From contig JBMNOY010000001.1 of the NCBI GenBank assembly GCA_050943315.1, positions 49,724-113,723 on the forward strand: 64,000 bases of DNA, written 5' to 3'. This document shows, one piece after another, positions 43,857 through 52,475 of the stretch. Position numbers and translations under genes: made by a program. The DNA comes from JBDKUD01 sp050943315. GTDB lineage: Bacteria; Bacillota; Syntrophomonadia; Syntrophomonadales; Syntrophomonadaceae. The notes beneath the pieces were generated by a model. It did no database searches. It saw only the letters and a program-made list of their open reading frames with translations, and had not been told where the DNA came from. The first letter of the stretch is position 1. Each line of letters starts with the position of its first letter.

Positions 43857-44588
43857 GTGTGGTTTTCTAAGCTTGCAGAGTTGTTAAGGGAGTGGAAAAT
43901 AAAACTCATAAAAATTTACATCAAAAAGAAACTGCCTCAGTATATTCACTATATTGGCTCGACTGAGGTCCTTCCTCCACCTTTGCAGGAAAAGGAGGAA
44001 ATGGCTTTAATAGCAAAGCTTGAACATGGGCATACAGAGGTCAAAAGTACTCTTATTGAACATAACTTGCGACTAGTGGTATACATAGCTAAGAAATTCG
44101 AGAATACCGGAATAAATATTGAAGATTTAGTTTCTATCGGTACCATCGGGTTAATTAAAGCAGTAAATACCTTTGAACCGAAAAAGAACATTAAATTGGC
44201 GACTTATGCTTCACGTTGCATTGAGAACGAGATTTTGATGTATTTACGCAGAAACCTAAAAAACCGGTTTGAAGTCTCCCTGGATGAACCATTAAACGTT
44301 GACTGGGACGGTAATGAGCTGTTATTATCGGATGTCCTGGGAACAGAAGGAGATATGATTTATAAGGTTATTGAGGGAGAAGTAGAGAAAACTCTCCTCT
44401 GGCAGGCTATGCATAAACTTAATAACCGCGAAAAAATCATAATACAATTGCGGTTTGGCCTCAAAGACGGCAATGAGAAAACCCAGAAGGAGGTTGCCGA
44501 TATTCTGGGAATCTCCCAATCGTATATTTCACGCCTGGAAAAGCGTATTCTAAAACGCTTGCAGAGGGAGATAAAAAAAATTGAATAA
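43857..44588 (+). CDS. sigE: RNA polymerase sigma factor SigE (pro-sigma-E)
   Basis: Sigma-E directs the first mother-cell programme of sporulation. Length 243 aa, close to the 239 aa of Bacillus. The N-terminal pro-sequence of about 27 residues (WFSKLAELLREWKIKLIKIY) is the amphipathic helix removed by SpoIIGA, whose gene lies 12 bp upstream. Region 2 holds HNLRLVVYIAKKFENTG, IEDLVSIGTIGLIKAVNTFE and KLATYASRCIENEILMYLR. Region 4 ends with DILGISQSYISRLEKRILKRL. The start is GTG 43857 behind AGGGGGAAG. A terminator separates it from sigG. Confidence 0.97.
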   Translation: MWFSKLAELLREWKIKLIKIYIKKKLPQYIHYIGSTEVLPPPLQEKEEMALIAKLEHGHTEVKSTLIEHNLRLVVYIAKKFENTGINIEDLVSIGTIGLIKAVNTFEPKKNIKLATYASRCIENEILMYLRRNLKNRFEVSLDEPLNVDWDGNELLLSDVLGTEGDMIYKVIEGEVEKTLLWQAMHKLNNREKIIIQLRFGLKDGNEKTQKEVADILGISQSYISRLEKRILKRLQREIKKIE

Positions 44589-44605
44589 CCAATTCATTTT
44601 ACTTT

Positions 44606-44630
44606 AAAGCCTTGGCCAAGGCTTTTTTTT
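44606..44630 (+). terminator. Terminator between sigE and sigG
   Basis: AAAGCCTTGGCCAAGGCTTT is a perfect palindrome (44606-44625) continued by a run of T to 44630. It allows sigG to be expressed independently of the spoIIG operon. Confidence 0.92.
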
Positions 44631-44742
44631 GCTCCCTTTTTATAAGAATAATCTGGTTGTGATAAGAGAATAATTCTAAATGAACAGCTATTGTAAACAC
44701 ACCCAGAAGGAATTATTATTCCAACGTGGAAGAGGTGAGTGC

Positions 44743-45516
44743 TTGATAAACAAGGTAGAAATATGCGGCGTAAATACCTCCCGATTACCAGTATTGAAAA
44801 ACGATGAAATGAGAAACCTCTTCAAACAAATCCAAACCGAAGGAAATAGCGAAGCCCGGGAAAAACTAATTCAGGGTAACCTGAGGTTGGTATTAAGCGT
44901 AATTCAAAGGTTCAGCAACCGTGGAGAATATGTGGATGATCTTTTCCAGGTAGGTTGTATAGGCTTAATAAAAGCCATCGACAATTTTGACTTAACCCAA
45001 AACGTAAGGTTTTCCACCTATGCCGTTCCTATGATTATAGGTGAGATAAGACGGTATTTAAGAGATAATAACCCGGTAAGGGTATCCCGGTCATTACGGG
45101 ATATCGCCTATCGAGCCTTACAGGTACGCGAGAAGTTATTATCGGATAATTCATCTGAACCGACTATTGCCCAGATTGCTGAACAACTGGAAGTCCCCCG
45201 GGAGGAAGTGGTATTTGCCCTGGATGCCATTCAGGAACCAGTTTCACTATTTGAACCAATATACAATGATGGGGGAGACCCCATACTGGTAATGGACCAA
45301 ATTAGTGATGAAAAGAATTCAGATGACCTCTGGCTAGAGGAGATTTCTATCAAGGAAGCCATGAAAAAACTGAACGAACGTGAAAAACTGATTGTATCAC
45401 TGCGTTTTTTCAATGGTAAGACACAAATGGAGGTGGCAGACGAAATAGGCATATCCCAGGCGCAGGTATCCCGGTTGGAAAAGGCAGCACTGAAACAGTT
45501 AAGAAAATATGTATAA
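44743..45516 (+). CDS. sigG: RNA polymerase sigma factor SigG
   Basis: Sigma-G drives late forespore transcription. From TTG 44743 the protein is 257 aa and starts MINKVEICGVNTSRLPVLKN, the canonical SigG N-terminus. Region 2 has YVDDLFQVGCIGLIKAIDNFD and FSTYAVPMIIGEIRRYLRDN; region 4 has NGKTQMEVADEIGISQAQVS. AGAGGTGAG lies just upstream. A frame extension to 44680 adds 21 unconserved residues. The intergenic 110 bases after the sigE terminator should carry a sigma-F or sigma-G promoter; I see only partial matches. Confidence 0.96.
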   Translation: MINKVEICGVNTSRLPVLKNDEMRNLFKQIQTEGNSEAREKLIQGNLRLVLSVIQRFSNRGEYVDDLFQVGCIGLIKAIDNFDLTQNVRFSTYAVPMIIGEIRRYLRDNNPVRVSRSLRDIAYRALQVREKLLSDNSSEPTIAQIAEQLEVPREEVVFALDAIQEPVSLFEPIYNDGGDPILVMDQISDEKNSDDLWLEEISIKEAMKKLNEREKLIVSLRFFNGKTQMEVADEIGISQAQVSRLEKAALKQLRKYV

Positions 45517-45545
45517 TAACAAGTACGAAAACCGACGGTTAGGGG

Positions 45546-45704
45546 GTGCGGCAAATTAAATCAAACCTTTTGGTGGTATTTCTAATGGCAATAATTCTGG
45601 CTTTAATTGTACCGCTGGCTATGAGCTGGTATAGTACGGAAAAGGCATTTACCCCGGGTAACTTAATTACCGTGCATACCGTCTCTGCCCTACCGGCACC
45701 TTAA
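45546..45704 (+). CDS. Small single-pass membrane protein downstream of sigG
   Basis: This is a 52-aa frame starting at GTG 45546 and overlapping a G-rich SD (TTAGGGG). It has one clear membrane segment (LLVVFLMAIILALIVPLAM) and a short tail ending SALPAP. It lies 29 bp after sigG and just before a terminator, so it is probably on the sigG transcript. No known family recognised. A role in forespore or engulfment is inference from position only. Too short for most gene callers. Confidence 0.55.
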   Translation: MRQIKSNLLVVFLMAIILALIVPLAMSWYSTEKAFTPGNLITVHTVSALPAP

Positions 45705-45729
45705 TAGAAAGCTATATTATTTTACGGTG

Positions 45730-45763
45730 AAAAACAGTCCTGAAAACCCAGGACTGTTTTTTG
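45730..45763 (+). terminator. Terminator after sigG and the small gene
   Basis: AAAAACAGTCCTG (45730-45742) pairs with CAGGACTGTTTTT (45749-45761); the T run extends to 45762. Confidence 0.92.
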
Positions 45764-45816
45764 TGTTAATATTATTCTATTACATGGCGAATTCATAAAA
45801 ACCAGGAGGACAATCT

Positions 45817-47178
45817 ATGAACACACACTCTGCCGACACCGTCAGGCTCGTATGGAGCAGTAAAGGACATACAACCGATTCATCTGATGTAAAACTCATC
45901 AATGTTGAACGAGTTGTTCCGCGAGCCATTGCCGATGTGAATGGCATGGGCTTCTTTGATGGCCCAACGGACAGACCTGCTGAGATCTCTAATCGGGTCA
46001 TCCAGGGAGACAATTTGCCCATAATGCAGGCATTGCTGGATGAAGGTTATGCAGGATGCATAAATGTTATTTACATAGATCCTCCTTATTTTAGCGATGT
46101 AGACTACTGGTCCAATGTGCAGGTGGGAAGTGGCGAAAACCAGAAACTGGTACAAAGGAAAGCCTTTCAGGACACCTGGGAAAAAGGGATTGATTCTTAT
46201 CTGGATATGTTGTACCCACGGCTTAAGCTGATGAAGAAACTTTTGGCTGATGACGGCACTATCTTTGTCCACCTGGACTGGCATGTCAGCCACTATGTAA
46301 AAGTGATTATGGACGAACTGTTTTCCCCCGGAAAACTCATAAACGAAATAGTATGGTGCTATGGCGGCGGCAGTGGAGCCAAACGCCATTTTCATCGTAA
46401 ACACGACACTATTTTCTGGTATAGCAAAGGTGATAATTACACCTTTAATCCCCAATACCGCCCTTATACCCACGGTACCCTGGAAAGAGGACTCACGCGT
46501 GTAAAAGGGGACAGGTATAAATTAAATAAAAAAGGTGCTCTGATGCAGGATTGGTGGTCGGATATCAATAAAATTCTCAGTCCTACCGCCGGGGAGAATC
46601 TTAAATTTCCTACTCAGAAACCGGCTGCTCTATTACAGCGGATAATTGGGGCGGCATCTAACCCCGGAGATTGGGTGGCGGATTTTTTTGGGGGAACGGG
46701 TACTACGGCCAGTGTTTGTGCCAATATGGGCCGGAGATGGATAGTCTGTGATAATAGCGCACTGGCTCTTTTAACCACTCAGTACAGATTAATCCATGGA
46801 AACGTACCTTTTATTGTGCAACAGATACCTCTGACCAACCTTGCTGATCCGGAAAATAGACTGGAATTGCTTACTCCGGTGGTGGAGAAATATGATAGGG
46901 AAACAGTTTTAGTACGGGTGGGAATCAAATATTATTCTCCCGGAGAAATCTCTTTGCCGGAAGCAGACTTTTCTTCATATATAGAGTATTGGGCGGTTGA
47001 CCTGGATTACCAGGGGGAGTTTACATCGGATTATCAGATAGTTCGGAAAAATCATCGCTATAAGGGAAGTCTGGATTTAAGCATTGTGGTTCGGCTGGCG
47101 GCCCGGGATAAATATTGCATGGCAGTTAAGGTATATGATGTTTTTGCTAACCATAGTATAAAAATAATTGAGTTTTAA
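45817..47178 (+). CDS. Solitary beta-class DNA methyltransferase (N6-adenine/N4-cytosine)
   Basis: The product is 453 aa. Motif IV, YIDPPYFSDVDYW, lies at about residue 88 and motif I, DFFGGTGTTAS, at about 290. This order (IV, target recognition region, I) defines beta-class amino-methyltransferases like Mod subunits and CcrM. DPPY points to N6-adenine more than N4-cytosine. The C-terminal 120 residues after motif I form an extra domain I do not recognise. SD AGGAGG precedes the ATG. Strong terminators lie on both sides and no restriction gene is nearby, so it looks like an orphan enzyme. Its place beside sigG may matter for sporulation, but that is inference. Confidence 0.85.
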   Translation: MNTHSADTVRLVWSSKGHTTDSSDVKLINVERVVPRAIADVNGMGFFDGPTDRPAEISNRVIQGDNLPIMQALLDEGYAGCINVIYIDPPYFSDVDYWSNVQVGSGENQKLVQRKAFQDTWEKGIDSYLDMLYPRLKLMKKLLADDGTIFVHLDWHVSHYVKVIMDELFSPGKLINEIVWCYGGGSGAKRHFHRKHDTIFWYSKGDNYTFNPQYRPYTHGTLERGLTRVKGDRYKLNKKGALMQDWWSDINKILSPTAGENLKFPTQKPAALLQRIIGAASNPGDWVADFFGGTGTTASVCANMGRRWIVCDNSALALLTTQYRLIHGNVPFIVQQIPLTNLADPENRLELLTPVVEKYDRETVLVRVGIKYYSPGEISLPEADFSSYIEYWAVDLDYQGEFTSDYQIVRKNHRYKGSLDLSIVVRLAARDKYCMAVKVYDVFANHSIKIIEF

Positions 47179-47179
47179 T

Positions 47180-47215
47180 AAGTGGTAAAGTCCATACCAA
47201 TGAACTTTACCACTT
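47180..47215. terminator. Terminator after the methyltransferase gene
   Basis: AAGTGGTAAAGT (47180-47191) and ACTTTACCACTT (47204-47215) form a perfect 12-bp stem with a 12-base loop. It lies between convergent genes and can act both ways. Confidence 0.8.
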
Positions 47216-47221
47216 AAGTGG

Positions 47222-47359
47222 TTACACTCTTCTTATCCGGCCCTGCTCAATTAAATGCATAATATCAGTATACTTATCATCACCGAAATCAAGCCAAACA
47301 TCTTCATAAATATTTGCATCTTTGATATCATCTGCGGTTAACTTACGCCTTGCGGTCAT
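47222..47359 (-). CDS. Small acidic/basic protein of 45 aa, unknown
   Basis: The frame starts at ATG 47359, directly after the stop of the next upstream small gene, with GGGGGAGAAA as SD. It reads MTARRKLTADDIKDANIYED, then VWLDFGDDKYTDIMHLIEQG and RIRRV. It is soluble, with basic ends and an acidic middle. No family is recognised. Tight coupling with the 64-aa gene argues that both are real and work together. Confidence 0.55.
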   Translation of the reverse strand: MTARRKLTADDIKDANIYEDVWLDFGDDKYTDIMHLIEQGRIRRV

Positions 47360-47554
47360 TTACATTTCTCCCCCGGTTCTTGAGCCAGGGTTATGGCTCA
47401 TTCGTTGTCCGAGATAAAATACACCAGCTATAGCTGCCGCATGAAGAGCCCACCATCCTGCCTCCATGAAACTAAAGGTACCAGGGTCAATTCTATCATC
47501 GTTCATCACTCTCTTGATTACCGAGTTCTTTTGATCCCATAGACTGGATAACAT
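47360..47554 (-). CDS. Small single-pass membrane protein of 64 aa, unknown
   Basis: ATG 47554 has GGAGGCAAC just upstream. The protein has a charged N-terminus (SLWDQKNSVIKRVMNDDRID), one membrane segment (FMEAGWWALHAAAIAGVFYLG) and a short polar tail (SHNPGSRTGGEM). The stop codon abuts the start of the 45-aa gene. The pair is transcribed towards the methyltransferase terminator and divergently from dprA. I do not recognise a family. Minute membrane proteins at such loci can be sporulation products, but nothing here proves it. Confidence 0.6.
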   Translation of the reverse strand: MLSSLWDQKNSVIKRVMNDDRIDPGTFSFMEAGWWALHAAAIAGVFYLGQRMSHNPGSRTGGEM

Positions 47555-47671
47555 TATGTTGCCTCCTTTGCTTAAAATTCATTATTATTTTTTGCAAGTT
47601 AGCTGTTTTATATGGGTTATGTTTTTTAAAATTTTTGCAACCTATAAAGAACTTGCATCGAACAAGCTTTT

Positions 47672-47681
47672 GTGATATCAC
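47672..47681. promoter_or_regulatory. Palindrome between divergent small operon and dprA
   Basis: GTGATATCAC is a perfect 10-bp palindrome about 20 bases upstream of the dprA -35-like element and about 120 bases upstream of the small operon. It may be an operator or chance. Confidence 0.25.
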
Positions 47682-47700
47682 TTGCTTTAGAGTTACATAT

Positions 47701-47730
47701 TTGGTATCAACTGGTTAATAACTGTATAGT
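47701..47730 (+). promoter_or_regulatory. Promoter candidate for dprA
   Basis: TTGGTA (47701-47706) and TATAGT (47725-47730) are 18 bases apart, with dprA starting 58 bases further on. Confidence 0.5.
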
Positions 47731-47788
47731 ATAGTAATTGACCGGAAAAACGATGCCAATAATCATAGTAAACAGATGAGGTAAAGGA

Positions 47789-48880
47789 ATGGAAAGAATA
47801 GAACTGGCGGTATTATGTACCCTGCATTCTATAAAAGGAATTGGCAACCGAACATTGTTTAAAATTAAAGAGGCTTTCGGATCATTTGCAGGATGTTTCT
47901 ATGCTGATGCCGGAAAGTTGTACTCGTCTTTTCTTACTCCGGCAGTCGTTGAGGAGGTTATTAAGGCCAGAAAAAATGTTAATCCCGAGGATTTTCTGGA
48001 AGATATCCGGCAGCAAAATTATAACATTACCTGGATTGAACAAAAAGATTACCCTCAAACATTGCGTACCATAGCAGACCCACCTTATATCCTTTATTAT
48101 CGAGGCGATATCAGGGTAACAGCAAACGTTTGTATAGCTTTGGTAGGTTCCCGCAATGCTACCCCCTATGGCAAAAAAGTAGCCAGAAATTTTGGACAGG
48201 AACTGGCCAATCAGAATATAGTAGTTGTAAGCGGAATGGCTAGAGGAATAGATACCGAAGCCCACTGGGGTGCACTTGCGGCCGGGGGACAGACTGTTGC
48301 AGTCCTGGGCAGCGGTTTAAACGTAATTTATCCGCGGGAAAACGAGAAACTATTTTATGAAATAAGTAATAATGGTTGTGTCATTAGTGAATTTCCACCG
48401 GCAGCATATCCAGAGCCGGGTAATTTTCCGCGCCGGAACAGAATAATAGCCGGGCTTGCCCGGGGGGTATTAATAGTAGAAGCCAAAAAGAAAAGCGGAG
48501 CTTTGATTACTGCTGATTTTGCCCTGGAACAAGGACGGGATGTGTTTGCCATACCGGGGCATATCACCAGCCCTTCTTCCGAAGGGACTAATGATTTAAT
48601 AAAGCAAGGTGCTAAGATGGTTACTTGTTTACAGGATATTCTAGAGGAATACTATGATCTGCAGGCAGGAAACAATATTGCTTCTTGGCAGGAAATAGGG
48701 TTACAACTGGACAATAATGAAAAAATAATAATACAATGTATGGGTTATGAACCATTACATTTTGATGATCTCTTAAGTATTACGAAGTTCGATATCGGGC
48801 TTCTCAGCACTATGGTATTAAACCTTGAATTTAAGGGAGTTATAAAGGGCTTGCCCGGGAATTACTATGTAAGGATTTAG
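47789..48880 (+). CDS. dprA: DNA-processing protein DprA
   Basis: DprA binds incoming single-stranded DNA and loads RecA during natural transformation; it is widely kept even in bacteria not known to be competent. Length 363 aa. An N-terminal helix-hairpin-helix/SAM-like region (IKGIGNRTLFKI) is followed by the Rossmann core with ALVGSRNATPYGKKVA near 110, VVSGMARGIDTEAH near 145 and FPRRNRIIAGLARGVLIVEA near 210. A C-terminal winged helix begins near 310. SD GAGGTAAAGGA. The gene is followed by topA, as in many Firmicutes. Confidence 0.96.
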   Translation: MERIELAVLCTLHSIKGIGNRTLFKIKEAFGSFAGCFYADAGKLYSSFLTPAVVEEVIKARKNVNPEDFLEDIRQQNYNITWIEQKDYPQTLRTIADPPYILYYRGDIRVTANVCIALVGSRNATPYGKKVARNFGQELANQNIVVVSGMARGIDTEAHWGALAAGGQTVAVLGSGLNVIYPRENEKLFYEISNNGCVISEFPPAAYPEPGNFPRRNRIIAGLARGVLIVEAKKKSGALITADFALEQGRDVFAIPGHITSPSSEGTNDLIKQGAKMVTCLQDILEEYYDLQAGNNIASWQEIGLQLDNNEKIIIQCMGYEPLHFDDLLSITKFDIGLLSTMVLNLEFKGVIKGLPGNYYVRI

Positions 48881-48917
48881 ATGTGCAAATAGATTATTTC
48901 ACGGAGAGGTGATATTG

Positions 48918-50987
48918 TTGGCAGGAACCACATTGGTTATAGTAGAATCTGCAGCAAAAGCAAAAACAATTGGGAAATTTCTGGGGAAAAATTATAAAAT
49001 CAAGGCTTCGGTGGGGCATATTAAAGACCTTCCCAAGAGTAAAATGGGTATTGATATTGAAAACAATTTTGAACCCCAGTATATAACCATTAGAGGAAAA
49101 GGAACACTTTTAAAGGAGATAAAGGAAGATTCCCAAAAGGCTTCCCGGGTACTACTGGCTACCGACCCCGACCGCGAAGGTGAAGCCATAGCCTGGCACC
49201 TGCAAAATGCTATTAAATTACCTGCTGATTCCCCCTGTAGAATAGAATTTAATGAAATAACCCAGGATGCGGTAAAAAAGGCGATAAAAAGTCCACGCTG
49301 CATAGATATAGACCGGGTAAATGCCCAACAGGCCCGCCGAGTGTTAGACAGACTGGTGGGCTATTCGATTAGTCCCCTGTTATGGAGCAAGGTGCGTAAA
49401 GGTTTAAGTGCCGGAAGGGTTCAATCAGTTGCAGTACGGCTAATATGTGAAAGAGAACAGGAAATTCAAAATTTTGTTCCTCAGGAATATTGGACTATTG
49501 AAGTTGTTCTGAACAATCAAGAGGGTAAGGCTTTTTTGTCCCGGGTAGTCTCTTTTCGTGAGGAAAAGCTGGAGATAACTAATGCCCAGCAGAAGAACGA
49601 TATCTGTGATTACCTGCAAAAGGCTGATATTAGTGTAATCCGGGTGGATAAGAAGGAAAAACGCAAACGTCCCAGCCCACCTTTCATTACCAGTACCCTT
49701 CAGCAGGAAGCATCGAAAAGACTAAACTTTTTCTCCAAACGTACCATGAAAGTTGCTCAAGAACTGTATGAAGGCCTGGAACTGGGAAAAGCGGGAACTG
49801 TCGGTCTGATTACCTATCTTAGAACTGATTCTACGCGGGTGTCAACAGTAGCCCAGGAAGAGGCCCTGAAGTTCATAAAAGAAGAGTTTGGAGATGATTA
49901 TAGTCCTCTTGCCCCTAACCAGTACAAAAGCAGGAAAACATCTCAGGATGCTCATGAAGCTATCCGTCCCACCTCCGTTTACCGTACTCCGGAAAGCATA
50001 AAACCACATCTAAGCAGGGATCAATATCGTCTTTACAAATTGATTTGGGAACGGTTTGTGGCCAGTCAAATGACACCGGCTGTTTATGACACGGTAACAG
50101 TTGATATGGCTGCCGGAGACTATGGCTTAAGAGCAACCTCTTCCCAGATAAAGTTTAACGGCTATAAAAAAGTTTATAATGATAATGAAGAGGAAGAAAT
50201 CAAAAACCCCATTCCGGAACTCAAGGTAGATCAAAAGCTTCATATTGACGAAATTCATGATGAACAACATTTTACCCAACCACCCCCGCGCTTTACCGAA
50301 GCCAGTCTGGTTAAGCTGCTGGAAGAGAAAAACATTGGCCGGCCCAGTACCTATGCACCGATAATCGATACCATTCTTAAACGGAGTTATGTGGAGAGGC
50401 AGAACAAACAATTTGTTCCTACCGAGCTTGGCTTTATAGTAGTAGATTTATTAAAAGAACATTTTGCCAATATAGTAGATGTAGAGTTCACCGCTCGTAT
50501 GGAAGAAAACCTGGATAAAGTGGAGGAAGGTCAACTCGACTGGAAAAAGATAGTAAGTGATTACTATGAGCCCCTGGCAGTTAACCTGGAGAAGGCGCAT
50601 AGTATGATAGAGAAAATTGAAATTAAAGATGAAGATGCCGGCAAGGACTGTCCCCAGTGCGGCCGCCCCATGGTCATAAAGCATGGTAGGTTTGGAAAAT
50701 TCAGGGCTTGTTCCGGTTTTCCTGACTGTCGTTACACAGAATCACTTAATGAAGAGATTGGGGTGAACTGCCCTCTGTGCGGCGGAGATATTATAGCTCT
50801 AAAGTCCAAAAAAGGACGCAAGTTTTTTGGCTGTAAGAATTATCCGCAATGCAATTTTAGGGCATGGAACAAGCCTACCGGGGTAAAATGTCCCCAGTGT
50901 GGGGATGCTATGGTGGAGAAACCGGGCAAGAATGGCACTACCCAAATTATCTGTCAGAATGCCGAATGCAAGTATTCTCCGGCTTGA
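48918..50987 (+). CDS. topA: DNA topoisomerase I
   Basis: This is a type IA topoisomerase that relaxes negative supercoils. From TTG 48918 the protein is 689 aa and begins MAGTTLVIVESAAKAKTIGK. The TOPRIM domain has LLATDPDREGEAIAWHL. The active tyrosine is in GLITYLRTDSTRVS near residue 300. Three C-terminal zinc ribbons are present, each with four cysteines (starting CPQCGRPM, CPLCGGDI and CPQCGDAM). GAGAGGTGA sits about six bases before TTG 48918; the in-frame GTG at 48909 is part of that SD. Confidence 0.97.
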   Translation: MAGTTLVIVESAAKAKTIGKFLGKNYKIKASVGHIKDLPKSKMGIDIENNFEPQYITIRGKGTLLKEIKEDSQKASRVLLATDPDREGEAIAWHLQNAIKLPADSPCRIEFNEITQDAVKKAIKSPRCIDIDRVNAQQARRVLDRLVGYSISPLLWSKVRKGLSAGRVQSVAVRLICEREQEIQNFVPQEYWTIEVVLNNQEGKAFLSRVVSFREEKLEITNAQQKNDICDYLQKADISVIRVDKKEKRKRPSPPFITSTLQQEASKRLNFFSKRTMKVAQELYEGLELGKAGTVGLITYLRTDSTRVSTVAQEEALKFIKEEFGDDYSPLAPNQYKSRKTSQDAHEAIRPTSVYRTPESIKPHLSRDQYRLYKLIWERFVASQMTPAVYDTVTVDMAAGDYGLRATSSQIKFNGYKKVYNDNEEEEIKNPIPELKVDQKLHIDEIHDEQHFTQPPPRFTEASLVKLLEEKNIGRPSTYAPIIDTILKRSYVERQNKQFVPTELGFIVVDLLKEHFANIVDVEFTARMEENLDKVEEGQLDWKKIVSDYYEPLAVNLEKAHSMIEKIEIKDEDAGKDCPQCGRPMVIKHGRFGKFRACSGFPDCRYTESLNEEIGVNCPLCGGDIIALKSKKGRKFFGCKNYPQCNFRAWNKPTGVKCPQCGDAMVEKPGKNGTTQIICQNAECKYSPA

Positions 50988-51038
50988 AAATGATAATTAC
51001 CGATTAAGGCTTAGATTTTTGGGAAAAGAGGATACTAC

Positions 51039-52352
51039 ATGTCTGTAATAAACATTATTGGTGGTGGACTGGCTGGTTGTGAAGCTGCCTATTACCTGGC
51101 CAAATCGGGATTTTCGGTGCGGCTATGGGAAATGCGGCCGGAGAAGATGACACCGGTTCACCAGAGTGGAAATCTGGCCGAGTTGGTTTGCAGCAATTCA
51201 CTTAAGTCCGACTTACCCGATACTGCCCAGGGTTTGCTGAAGCAGGAAATGAGACTTTTGGGTTCACTGGTATTAGAATGTGCTGAAAAGTGCCGTGTAC
51301 CAGCTGGCTCTGCCCTGGCTGTGGACAGGAATCTTTTTGCTTCTTTAGTAACCGCCCGAATTGAATCCGAATCCCGTATTCAGGTCATCAGGCAGGAAGT
51401 CACCACATTGCCCGCTGATGAAGTAACCATTATTGCTACCGGGCCTCTAACTTCGGATAATCTGTGCCGTGATATTCAAAAGATTACTGGAGCGGACAAC
51501 CTGTACTTTTATGATGCTGTGGCACCAACGGTAACAACTGAAAGTTTGGATAAAAGTATAGTTTTCAAAGCTTCCCGTTATGGCAAAGGTACTGATGATT
51601 ACTATAATTGCCCTATGACCAGGGAGCAATATGAGCTTTTCTATGACCAACTGGTTAGTGCTGATACCAGGGAGGGGCATGAGATAGATAAGAAATTTTT
51701 CTTCAGCGGCTGTATGCCAGTTGAAGTTATCGCCCGGAGCGGTAAAGATTCCCTACGCTTTGGGCCTATGCGGCCGGTAGGACTGGCGATACCGGGCAGC
51801 AGAGAAAAAGCTTATGCGGTAGTCCAGCTGCGCCAGGAAGACCGGGAAGGACGTACCGTCGGTCTGGTGGGTTTTCAGACCAGATTAAAATGGGGAGAAC
51901 AGGATCGGGTATTCAGACTTATTCCCGGACTGGAAAAGGCGGAGTTTGTGCGTTACGGAGTTATGCACCGCAACACCTTTATTAACAGCCCCGAGCTGTT
52001 GCGGTCCACCCTTCAAGCTAAGGATAATCCTCAGATTTTCTGGGCCGGGCAAATAACCGGGGTGGAGGGTTATATGGAGTCAGCTGCGACCGGGATATTA
52101 GCAGCTATTAATGTGGCCCGTTATCTGCAAGGCAAGGAATTAATCGTATTGCCACCCACCACTATGCTGGGGGCACTAGTCTATTTTATAACCTCTGGTG
52201 CCAAAGGTGATTTTCAGCCCATAAATGCCAATTTTGGCATATTGCCACCCCTTGACCGGGTAATAAAGGATAAGAAGCAGAGATATCAAGGATATGTGGA
52301 CCGGGCGCTGCAAGAGATCAAAGCGAATCTCCCCACTCTGCTCCCCAGCTAA
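51039..52352 (+). CDS. trmFO: Methylenetetrahydrofolate-tRNA-(uracil-5-)-methyltransferase TrmFO
   Basis: TrmFO makes ribothymidine-54 in tRNA using folate and FADH2. The 437-aa protein starts with the FAD loop INIIGGGLAGCEAAYYLA, followed by the family block VHQSGNLAELVCSNSLKSD. Near residue 223 comes FFSGCMPVEVIA, and near the C-terminus GQITGVEGYMESAATG. Length and motifs are normal. It lies between topA and xerC as in Bacillus and most Clostridia. SD AAAGAGG. Confidence 0.97.
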   Translation: MSVINIIGGGLAGCEAAYYLAKSGFSVRLWEMRPEKMTPVHQSGNLAELVCSNSLKSDLPDTAQGLLKQEMRLLGSLVLECAEKCRVPAGSALAVDRNLFASLVTARIESESRIQVIRQEVTTLPADEVTIIATGPLTSDNLCRDIQKITGADNLYFYDAVAPTVTTESLDKSIVFKASRYGKGTDDYYNCPMTREQYELFYDQLVSADTREGHEIDKKFFFSGCMPVEVIARSGKDSLRFGPMRPVGLAIPGSREKAYAVVQLRQEDREGRTVGLVGFQTRLKWGEQDRVFRLIPGLEKAEFVRYGVMHRNTFINSPELLRSTLQAKDNPQIFWAGQITGVEGYMESAATGILAAINVARYLQGKELIVLPPTTMLGALVYFITSGAKGDFQPINANFGILPPLDRVIKDKKQRYQGYVDRALQEIKANLPTLLPS

Positions 52353-52475
52353 AGGTGTAAAGGGTGATTATTAAGACAGGTAATATAGTAACAAAACCAG
52401 CAATACTCTTTAAGGTTGTAAAAAAAAATCCATTATGCTAGCCTTAGTCGTATAGGAAAATAATGGGGGCTCTCC

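Noticed and set aside
45880..46473. 197-aa minus-strand open frame opposite the methyltransferase
   Set aside because: It is antisense to the catalytic domain, and its open length follows from the codon bias of the real gene.
45817..47554. Restriction-modification or defence island around the methyltransferase
   Set aside because: No nuclease, helicase or toxin gene lies nearby. The neighbours are sigG, two tiny unknown genes and dprA.
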